From a virus, in the IMG/VR virus record IMGVR_UViG_3300050138_000039, positions 1 to 39,306 of that record: 39,306 nt of DNA, one strand, 5' to 3'. The first letter of the stretch is position 1, and each line of letters opens with the position of its first letter. Below, one piece after another: positions 7,123 through 12,146 of this stretch. Under the pieces are notes generated by a model. The model saw nothing but the letters and a program-made list of their open reading frames with translations, was not told the DNA's origin and made no database searches. The position numbers and the translations under genes were made by a program.

Positions 7123-7659
7123 ATGATTAACCCCGATGAATATCAGAAAGATTGTGTCAAACTTGAGAACAAGGATTTTGAGACAATCAAAGCACGATTG
7201 TCCGAGACAGTGATCACGTATCTTTACATCCTGTTGAGGGATCAGGCACGACTATCCCGACAGATCGACGCGGCGAAGAAACATATCTTCTATGGTAAGC
7301 CCATGACTGTGGTGGACCCCGAACCGCTTGTGGGTGGTGAAATGTCATCCGGCGTTGAACAAGCGAAGTTCGAGCTTATCAACGATAATGCTGTGCGTAA
7401 GTTGCACAGTATCTTGGGTTTGTGTACTGAATCTGGTGAACTGGTCGAGATGCTCAACAAGCACATTTTCAATGGCCAGCAATCTGCGGCCCTTGATTGG
7501 ACGAAAGAATACGGGGATGTGGCTTGGTATCTGGCACAGGGTTCTGACACGATACCATCACCGCTCAGTGAAATAATGCGAATGAATATCGAGAAACTTC
7601 GCAAACGATATCCTGAACGCTTTGAAGAAACATTAGCACAAAAACATGATGGTAAATAA
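7123..7659 (+). CDS. MazG-like nucleotide pyrophosphohydrolase, 178 aa
   Basis: The C-terminal half carries the all-alpha NTP pyrophosphohydrolase signature: CTESGELVEM with E103 and E106, then KEYGDVAWYL with E129 and D132, giving the EXXE...EXXD metal-binding motif, and a family-like tail (MNIEKLRKRYPERF). Such enzymes hydrolyse NTPs or dNTPs to monophosphates; in phages they may purge altered nucleotides or lower alarmone levels. The N-terminal 80 residues are an additional helical segment that I cannot assign. It starts 1 nt after the preceding stop. Confidence 0.75.
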   Translation: MINPDEYQKDCVKLENKDFETIKARLSETVITYLYILLRDQARLSRQIDAAKKHIFYGKPMTVVDPEPLVGGEMSSGVEQAKFELINDNAVRKLHSILGLCTESGELVEMLNKHIFNGQQSAALDWTKEYGDVAWYLAQGSDTIPSPLSEIMRMNIEKLRKRYPERFEETLAQKHDGK

Positions 7660-7660
7660 A

Positions 7661-8137
7661 ATGAAACAGGTGATACTAACTGAGGGTGACATTACTGCCG
7701 TTGATGATAATCTTTTCGTCTTGATCAACGAACACAATTGGCGAAAGAATGGCAAAGGTTACGCTTATAAGATAAGGGAATACAAAGCACTTTTCTTACA
7801 CAATTTTGTGTTTGAACTGCTTTGTATACCTGTCCCTGATGGGTTTGAATTAGATCATTGGAATAGGGACAAACTGGATAATCAATTCGCCAATCTCAGG
7901 ATTGTTACAAATGCGCACAATCAATACAATCGTGGACTAAGAAAAGATAATTCATCTGGGTTTAGAGGAGTTTCTTGGTATGAAACAAAAAGTAAATGGC
8001 GGACACAAATTAAACACCGGGGCACAGTTTTACACCTAGGGTACTTTCAATCCTTGGAAGAAGCAATCGAAGCACGGTTGCGCGCTGAAAGTAGATTCGG
8101 TATCAAAGTCTACCAAGGAGGCAAAGATGGACACTAA
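7661..8137 (+). CDS. HNH homing endonuclease with AP2 DNA-binding domain, 158 aa
   Basis: The N-terminal domain has the HNH_3 pattern: H47 in LFLHNFVFE, the DHWNRD core with D65-H66, and NQFANLRIVT with N74/N78. The C-terminal domain (about 98-145) is a short AP2 domain (SGFRGVSWYETKSKWR...GYFQSLEEA). This HNH-AP2 architecture is typical of free-standing phage homing endonucleases. The ATG at 7661 is taken as start; an in-frame ATG at 7646 inside the MazG gene is possible. No intron is seen in a neighbouring gene, so it is a stand-alone mobile endonuclease inserted between early genes. Confidence 0.85.
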   Translation: MKQVILTEGDITAVDDNLFVLINEHNWRKNGKGYAYKIREYKALFLHNFVFELLCIPVPDGFELDHWNRDKLDNQFANLRIVTNAHNQYNRGLRKDNSSGFRGVSWYETKSKWRTQIKHRGTVLHLGYFQSLEEAIEARLRAESRFGIKVYQGGKDGH

Positions 8138-8264
8138 ATTGGAACAACGTGTCCATGATCTTGAAGTTGACGTCTTATCGTTAGTAGCACAGGTTCTTGG
8201 TGAGAAGGAACCTACATTTGTGTCCAAGGCTGTACTTAAATGGGTTGTGGAGGAATGGTCATGA
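8127..8264 (+). CDS. Small hypothetical protein, 45 aa
   Basis: The ATG at 8127 has AAGGAGGCAAAG directly upstream, and its stop forms an ATGA overlap with the next gene. It encodes MDTKLEQRVHDLEVDVLSLV..., a likely short amphipathic coiled coil with a hydrophobic C-terminal stretch. The strong SD and coupling support it despite the small size. Confidence 0.55.
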   Translation: MDTKLEQRVHDLEVDVLSLVAQVLGEKEPTFVSKAVLKWVVEEWS

Positions 8265-8920
8265 GACTTGGCAAAATGTTCAAGGGCAAACAGATTTACG
8301 ATTCAGATTATCCGTTGAAGATACATGTTAGGGCGGGAGATATCGAGACAGCGCGACGTAAAGATCCAGCCGCTTGTGCTCTTGCCCGTTGTGTCATCCG
8401 AGATAAGCATGTTATGTCAGCGAGGATTGGTGCTAAGTTTGCACTGATCGAGTATCAGAGTCATTACGAACGTTACAGTGTTGTACCAATTGCCAAGGCT
8501 ATCAGTGTCTTTGACAAACATGGTGTCTTCATCGCTGGTAAGGACAAGAACAAACGTCGTCGCACGTCGGGCCGTTCCGGTCGTGCTTTGATAAAGCAAC
8601 GACCTACCCGCAGTATCTATCGCACAGGAGAAATGATGAAATATCTGCTCGGAACTGCGTTATTGTTCATTGGGACAATTCTCCTTCTGGATTGTGTTGC
8701 CAATAAACAACGACACTTCAGAGACACAGCGAAGCTCGAAGAAGCAAATGTACTGATGAAGCAGCAACGTGATAACATGATGGCACGTATCCTTGAGGGT
8801 AAACAAGCCGAGGATAAGTATCGTAAGTGTATCGAGCTTCAACGTTCTCTCATTGATGATCAAAACGCCAAGCTGTTACGTTACTTAAAGTGTGAACTGG
8901 AGGACGGATCGCCGCGCTGA
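8261..8920 (+). CDS. Two-part protein: HI-G/Cys-Ala domain fused to a membrane/coiled-coil segment, 219 aa
   Basis: The first part (residues 1-90) resembles a recurrent small phage domain, LKIHVRAGDIETARRKDPAACALARCV, also present in the genes at 9167 and 9294 (V-x-x-x-H/D-I...C/A-x-x-C-P/A-x-A). It is followed by a very basic linker (KDKNKRRRTSGRSGR). From residue 126 the frame continues into MKYLLGTALLFIGTILLLDC, a transmembrane helix, and then a charged coiled coil. A good internal SD and ATG at 8636 suggest the second part is also, or mainly, made separately. The two segments would be odd as one protein (cytoplasmic domain plus membrane anchor in mid-chain). Confidence 0.55.
   Translation: MRLGKMFKGKQIYDSDYPLKIHVRAGDIETARRKDPAACALARCVIRDKHVMSARIGAKFALIEYQSHYERYSVVPIAKAISVFDKHGVFIAGKDKNKRRRTSGRSGRALIKQRPTRSIYRTGEMMKYLLGTALLFIGTILLLDCVANKQRHFRDTAKLEEANVLMKQQRDNMMARILEGKQAEDKYRKCIELQRSLIDDQNAKLLRYLKCELEDGSPR
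8636..8920 (+). CDS. Internal-start product: membrane-anchored coiled-coil protein, 94 aa
   Basis: ACAGGAGAAATG places AGGAG 5 nt before the in-frame ATG at 8636. The product would start with an N-terminal transmembrane helix (LLGTALLFIGTILLL) followed by a long charged helix, the layout of inner-membrane spanin subunits (i-spanins) and of other phage membrane coiled-coil proteins. No partner outer-membrane lipoprotein is recognised downstream, so the spanin reading is only one possibility. Confidence 0.45.
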   Translation: MKYLLGTALLFIGTILLLDCVANKQRHFRDTAKLEEANVLMKQQRDNMMARILEGKQAEDKYRKCIELQRSLIDDQNAKLLRYLKCELEDGSPR

Positions 8921-9183
8921 GCTTTGCCAAGAATATCACAATGCGTTGATCGTCGCCCTCAAGCACGTAGCACAACGTTGTGGCTATGCACTCGCCGTGC
9001 ACGGTAGTCTCAAACGAGATATTGATCTTATCGCCGCACCGTGGCGCGATACTTGTATCTCGGCTGAATCATTAGTACATTATCTTAGCGTGGGCGATTT
9101 ATCTCACCTATGAGGATGATGGTCCTTACCTAGACATTAGCGTCATGCCGAAGGGAGTGATTGAACATGTTGATGTCCATTAA
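8892..9183 (+). pseudogene. Frameshifted nucleotidyltransferase-like protein
   Basis: The first frame (GTG at 8892, stop 9113, 73 aa) contains YALAVHGSLKRDIDLIAAPW, the G-S...D-x-D core of a small phage nucleotidyltransferase-like family. Members I recall continue to a C-terminal yIDlSvmP motif. Here that motif (GPYLDISVMPKG) lies in the +1 frame and runs to a TAA at 9181-9183. Removing one base from the TTT at 9098-9100 or the GGG at 9091-9094 restores a continuous frame of about 96 aa. The usual segment between the two motifs also looks short. The start has no good SD. Confidence 0.55.
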
Positions 9184-9283
9184 AGTAACACAAGAGCACA
9201 TCGATAACGGCGTACAATCCAAGTGCAAGGAATGTCCGATTGCACGCGCCGTACGTCCTTTGATATCCCGTTCATTTATCTGA
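9167..9283 (+). CDS. Truncated duplicate of the downstream 9294 gene, 38 aa
   Basis: This frame encodes MLMSIKVTQEHIDNGVQSKC..., closely matching the N-terminus of the next gene (KLNIKVTQDHIDNGRQSMC) including the C-x-x-C-P-x-A motif, then stops after about 38 aa. The DNA is also visibly similar between the two. It has GGGAG 11 nt upstream. It looks like a tandem duplicate whose 3' two thirds was lost; whether it is still translated is unknown. Confidence 0.5.
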   Translation: MLMSIKVTQEHIDNGVQSKCKECPIARAVRPLISRSFI

Positions 9284-9293
9284 AGGAGGCAGC

Positions 9294-9584
9294 GTGAAAC
9301 TAAACATTAAGGTAACACAAGATCACATTGATAACGGTAGACAATCAATGTGTAACTTCTGTCCTGTCGCTTTAGCCATTGAGGAACGCTTAAAGGATGG
9401 TGTTACAGTATCCGTTAATTGCTTGGGTGTTGGCTTCAGTATATGTGGAGCACCACACACGCAGTTTCCATTACCGGATATTGCACGGGAATTCGTTCGT
9501 GAATTCGATTGCGCTGGTCGTCATTCTGTAATACCCATCCAGTTTGATTGTGACATCTCTGACGGTTTACTTAAGGAGGAATAA
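9294..9584 (+). CDS. Small phage protein of the V-x-x-x-HI-x-x-G / CxxCP family, 96 aa
   Basis: The gene begins with GTG, chosen because AAGGAGGCAGC stands directly upstream and the protein then starts with the conserved IKVTQDHIDNG. The motif CNFCPVALAIEERL follows. Short proteins with this opening are frequent in environmental phages, but I know of no assigned function. It is the intact member of a tandem pair with the truncated copy at 9167. Confidence 0.6.
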   Translation: MKLNIKVTQDHIDNGRQSMCNFCPVALAIEERLKDGVTVSVNCLGVGFSICGAPHTQFPLPDIAREFVREFDCAGRHSVIPIQFDCDISDGLLKEE

Positions 9585-9587
9585 TGA

Positions 9588-9797
9588 ATGTCCAACATTG
9601 TAGTTGAACCCAAGATCAATCGCGGCTCACCGTCGGTACGTTGCGCCAATGGTGGTTACTCTACCGTTAAACAAGTTGTCGCCTTTGTCAACGCCGGGAT
9701 GTCCGTCGAGGAGGTAGCCGAGGAATTACTACTCAATAAGTTAGTGGTCATGGAATGTATCGAGTACGTCAAGATGTACCCACAGGTGATGTTATGA
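9588..9797 (+). CDS. DUF433-like small helix-turn-helix protein, 69 aa
   Basis: The ATG follows AAGGAGGAATAATGA. The layout (NRGSPSVRCANGGYSTVKQVVAFVNAGMS, then VEEVAEELLLNKLVVMECIEYVK) resembles DUF433 proteins: a short strand, then helices in which the G-x-S-x-E-E motif forms the turn of an HTH-like fold. DUF433 proteins often act as antitoxin-like DNA binders; no toxin partner is visible here. It is the last gene of the rightward early operon. Confidence 0.45.
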   Translation: MSNIVVEPKINRGSPSVRCANGGYSTVKQVVAFVNAGMSVEEVAEELLLNKLVVMECIEYVKMYPQVML

Positions 9798-10201
9798 CCT
9801 TGTAGATTAGGGTATGTACCCTAATATGACATGTGTCTTTGAAAATAATGACACGTTTTGACGAACTTGAACCATGTCATTTTGACAACTCGATTATAAG
9901 GTGCCTCTCTTGTCTCGTGTTCATGCGCTTAGAGACTGCCCTATTTCAGTCGATTATAATATTGTTATAAGGTATTATAATGGCATTTACGGTGAGGCTC
10001 TACGGCGCTTTCGACCTTGTGACGGTCGTATTAAGTAGGGAATAGTTGTTTTCCTTACTCTTTTTAATATAACTTATATACCTATTTCGTTCTATACGAA
10101 GGGTACAGGAAAGTAGTAATAGCTAACTAATTTTAGGGTGATGGAGTCGTCAAAAGGATACAAGATTAGTAACATTAGGTATCATTTTAGGGTACACATC
10201 C
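9798..10201. other. 404-bp intergenic region with palindrome and repeated AT motifs
   Basis: No ORF with an SD was found. Contents: a perfect palindrome at 9806-9825, a tight group of GACA/TGTC words (9827-9895), repeats of CGATTATAA (about 9890 and 9951) and TTATAAGG, TTAGGGTG at 10133 and TTAGGGTA at 10187. A TTGACA at about 9883 lacks a -10 at normal spacing. This is probably the leader and control region of the 10202 gene; promoter positions cannot be fixed from sequence alone. Confidence 0.5.
9806..9825. promoter_or_regulatory. Perfect palindrome containing TTAGGGTA (candidate operator or terminator stem)
   Basis: ATTAGGGTA-TG-TACCCTAAT has 9-bp arms and a 2-bp centre, located 9 nt after the end of the early operon. 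With a 2-nt loop and no T-run it is more like a dimeric-protein operator than a terminator. The same half-site recurs at 10187, 13920, 14007 (inverted) and 14023. Confidence 0.5.
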
Positions 10202-10762
10202 ATGAAAAACATTGCTTTGACGTTAAATGAGGCTCTTGATTATACACTAACATTCGTGTGTCCGACGTGTGGATACATGTTGGATATAGTTAAGAATATC
10301 AATCAAAAGAAAGTTGTTGATTGTATTGAAGAACATGTAGATAAAATGGACCTACAATGTAAGAATTGTACTGGTGGATCATTGAATTATAGGTTTTGTT
10401 CATTAACATCACAATATTTCAAACTATCCATCAATGGGTTATGTTTTCGTGTTATGCAAGATGGACATTATTTGCGCGAAGCGTTCGAGAATCCATGTTC
10501 ATTGAATATTTGTAGCTGCGGGATTCGTGAAGATCAAAGTTTCATTATATTGGCATATAATCGCCTATATCCATTCGTGTGTGGAACTTGTAGCAAATTC
10601 TTTCTACATCACAACATGAATCAACGAAAAGATGTATCTTTTGGCTATATTCGTGGTATTCAAAGTAATATCTTTATTCATGATATGCAGGGTCAACACA
10701 TCGATTTGACTGTTTTATCTGATATTCGCCTAAAATCACTCAAAATTAACACACAACCATGA
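10202..10762 (+). CDS. Cys-rich zinc-ribbon-type protein, AT-rich, 186 aa
   Basis: The gene is flanked on both sides by long non-coding DNA and is more AT-rich than its neighbours. The protein has CPTC, CKNC, CSLNICSC and CGTC clusters, enough for at least two zinc sites. Hydrophobic and aromatic residues dominate between them. No SD is seen before the ATG (GGGTACACATCC), unlike almost every other gene here, so initiation may be leaderless or another start may be used. A weak inverted repeat (ACACAA/TTGTGT) covers the stop. No family is recognised. Confidence 0.55.
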   Translation: MKNIALTLNEALDYTLTFVCPTCGYMLDIVKNINQKKVVDCIEEHVDKMDLQCKNCTGGSLNYRFCSLTSQYFKLSINGLCFRVMQDGHYLREAFENPCSLNICSCGIREDQSFIILAYNRLYPFVCGTCSKFFLHHNMNQRKDVSFGYIRGIQSNIFIHDMQGQHIDLTVLSDIRLKSLKINTQP

Positions 10763-10792
10763 TTGTGTTCATAGAATATCACAACACATTTA

Positions 10793-10920
10793 TCCTAATG
10801 TCCTAATGTCCTAATGTCCTAATGTCCTAATGTCCTAATGTCCTAATGTCCTAATGTCCTAATGTCCTAATGTCCTAATGTCCTAATGTCCTAATGTCCT
10901 AATGTCCTAATGTCCTAATG
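10793..10920. repeat. 16 perfect tandem copies of the octamer TCCTAATG
   Basis: The 128 bp are exactly 16 uninterrupted 8-bp units with no variant unit. The frame of 8 makes all six reading frames stop within each 24 bp, so it is non-coding on both strands. It sits 30 nt after the 10202 gene. The 156 bp from 10921 to 11076 hold no ORF or other feature that I can see. Possible roles: iteron-type protein-binding array, slippage-variable spacer, or an RNA-binding array. Confidence 0.95.
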
Positions 10921-11076
10921 TGGAGAGGCCGTTAGATTCCTATCATTGTCAGTGTATCATGAGGGCAACCCAAAAATATGTGCCCAATCCAAATTATCTT
11001 GAAGGTCGTTTTGGCCGAGAAAAAATTTTACGTGCTAGATCTGGGATAGTTTATTTAAGATAAGATTCAACGAAAA

Positions 11077-11106
11077 ACGCCCTAACAGCCTAAGCTGTTA
11101 GGGCGT
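11077..11106 (-). terminator. Rho-independent terminator (leftward), distal of a tandem pair
   Basis: ACGCCCTAACAGC (11077-11089), loop CTAA, GCTGTTAGGGCGT (11094-11106) form a perfect 13-bp stem. Read leftward it is followed by TTTTTCG. It ends the leftward unit 11214-13615 as second stop. Confidence 0.85.
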
Positions 11107-11139
11107 CTAAAACAGGATACTACCTCCAGATACAAAAAT

Positions 11140-11166
11140 AGCCCGGATAGCTAAACTATCCGGGCT
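11140..11166 (-). terminator. Rho-independent terminator (leftward), proximal of a tandem pair
   Basis: AGCCCGGATAG (11140-11150), 5-nt loop, CTATCCGGGCT (11156-11166) form a perfect 11-bp stem. Read leftward it is followed by ATTTTTG. It lies 47 bp beyond the stop of the last leftward gene. Confidence 0.85.
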
Positions 11167-11213
11167 GAACTACGTATTCTCCTATTCCTTGATTCCGTGT
11201 TTGACCTTGGAAG

Positions 11214-11480
11214 TCATAGGATGTAATCCCTATAACTCATGGCCCGTAACATTACGGGCAGCGCCTTAACCTCCAGTAGCGTTTTCTGCATTCCCCAATC
11301 CGTGATATCGTTGTGGTAACGACTCCACGTATCAAGAACAATGACTTGATTGTCAATGGCAGTGTTGATCGCCTCATTCGCGGTGAAAACACACTCGTTT
11401 TCTACATCCATCGAGGATGTTCCCAAGAACACCTCTTTCTTCCGTTGGATGTATTCTGCCAATACTTCAGCGTTTGTCAC
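11214..11480 (-). CDS. Hypothetical protein, 88 aa (last leftward gene)
   Basis: The gene starts with GTG (complement of 11478-11480) with AAAAGGAGGTGTGTC upstream on the minus strand. The protein is an acidic, mostly helical polypeptide (AEVLAEYIQRKKEVF, ANEAINTAIDNQVIVLDTW). No family is recognised. Unlike the four genes upstream in this unit it has no private inverted repeat; instead two terminators follow it. Confidence 0.6.
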   Translation of the reverse strand: MTNAEVLAEYIQRKKEVFLGTSSMDVENECVFTANEAINTAIDNQVIVLDTWSRYHNDITDWGMQKTLLEVKALPVMLRAMSYRDYIL

Positions 11481-11502
11481 GACACACCTCCTTTTAAGAG
11501 TT

Positions 11503-11842
11503 AAGAGCCTTAGAACATTGCGCCTTCGAGTGTTTACGTTGGTATTCGTTTATTCCGTTCATATTCCTCTTCAGCTAAGATCACATCCAGAATAATCTCC
11601 GGTTCGTGACCGTAACAACATTCCACAGTGCATTCCACAGTGCATTCCACACTGTGATTTTCCTTCAACCAACGATCAAAATTCGTACGACTGAACTTAT
11701 TCTTAAATTCAAACGTCGCCATTAAGCGTTGAACCTCACCTACTATCATGCTAGTGAGTTTCGCGCCTATGTCCGACATTTTCAAGAGTATGTCATTATT
11801 CATCACGCCTCCGATTCTGAGGCGCAATGTTCTAAGGCTCTT
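11503..11842. repeat. Gene-bracketing inverted repeat A (23 bp, perfect)
   Basis: The arms are 11503-11525 and 11820-11842 (core GAGCCTTAGAACATTGCGCC and its exact complement), 23/23 matching. They enclose the leftward 11534-11803 gene: 16 nt (with its SD) separate the upstream arm from the ATG and 8 nt separate the stop from the downstream arm. A 13-nt piece of the arm (11506-11518) recurs at 15231-15243. Confidence 0.95.
11534..11803 (-). CDS. Hypothetical protein with Val-Glu-Cys-Thr repeat, 89 aa
   Basis: The start at 11803 is chosen because GGAGGCGTG directly precedes it on the minus strand; a frame extension to 11827 would run through the SD and the repeat arm. The protein is helical with a basic middle (FKNKFSRTNFDRWLKENH) and a VECTVECTVECC stretch encoded by three copies of a 12-bp repeat, then an acidic tail (DVILAEEEYERNK). 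The Cys doublets might bind metal. The whole gene lies inside inverted repeat A. Confidence 0.6.
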   Translation of the reverse strand: MNNDILLKMSDIGAKLTSMIVGEVQRLMATFEFKNKFSRTNFDRWLKENHSVECTVECTVECCYGHEPEIILDVILAEEEYERNKRIPT

Positions 11843-11847
11843 GGTTT

Positions 11848-12145
11848 GATAGGGTCAAGGTTGAAGCACCGTATTCAAGGGTTATTGTTTGAAGACACGA
11901 GCGTAATTATCTTTGTATTCCTGTTCATGATCGTCATCCTTGTATGCCGGACGAAGATACATGCTATGTCCATTCATCGAACCCGCCAGTAGAGCACTTT
12001 GCCACAATCGAACAGCAACATCCTTGTGGTAAGCAGAACTTGATAGGCGTATGTATTTACCATTCTCTTTTGTAAAAAGAGAATATGTCCGTTTATTCGC
12101 CATCTTATCCTCCTATTCCTACGGTGCTTTAATCTTGACCCTATT
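11848..12145. repeat. Gene-bracketing inverted repeat B (26 bp, 2-3 mismatches)
   Basis: The arms are 11848-11873 (GATAGGGTCAAGGTTGAAGC...) and 12120-12145. They match with two C/T differences plus one at the edge. They enclose the 11882-12103 gene with the same geometry as repeat A: 16 nt between the upstream arm and the ATG, 8 nt between the stop and the downstream arm. The left arm begins 5 nt from the right arm of repeat A, and the right arm ends 1 nt from the left arm of repeat C. Confidence 0.9.
11882..12103 (-). CDS. Hypothetical protein, 73 aa
   Basis: The minus-strand ATG at 12103 follows AATAGGAGGATAAG. The protein opens with ANKRTYSLFTKENGKYIRLSSSAYHKDVAVRLWQSALL, a small strand-strand-helix arrangement, and ends in a charged tail. 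No family is recognised. It is enclosed by inverted repeat B. Confidence 0.6.
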   Translation of the reverse strand: MANKRTYSLFTKENGKYIRLSSSAYHKDVAVRLWQSALLAGSMNGHSMYLRPAYKDDDHEQEYKDNYARVFKQ

Positions 12146-12146
12146 C

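Noticed and set aside
9870-9900. Sigma70 promoter at the TTGACA near 9883
   Set aside because: TATAAG follows after only about 7 nt and nothing like a -10 box lies at 16-18 nt spacing.
10793-10920. Octamer array as a CRISPR array or telomere
   Set aside because: Units are 8 bp with no spacers, so it is not CRISPR. The array is internal and perfectly tandem rather than terminal, so nothing supports a telomere.
11077-11106. Rightward terminator of the 10202 gene
   Set aside because: The T-run lies only on the leftward side, and the hairpin stands about 310 bp beyond the 10202 stop.
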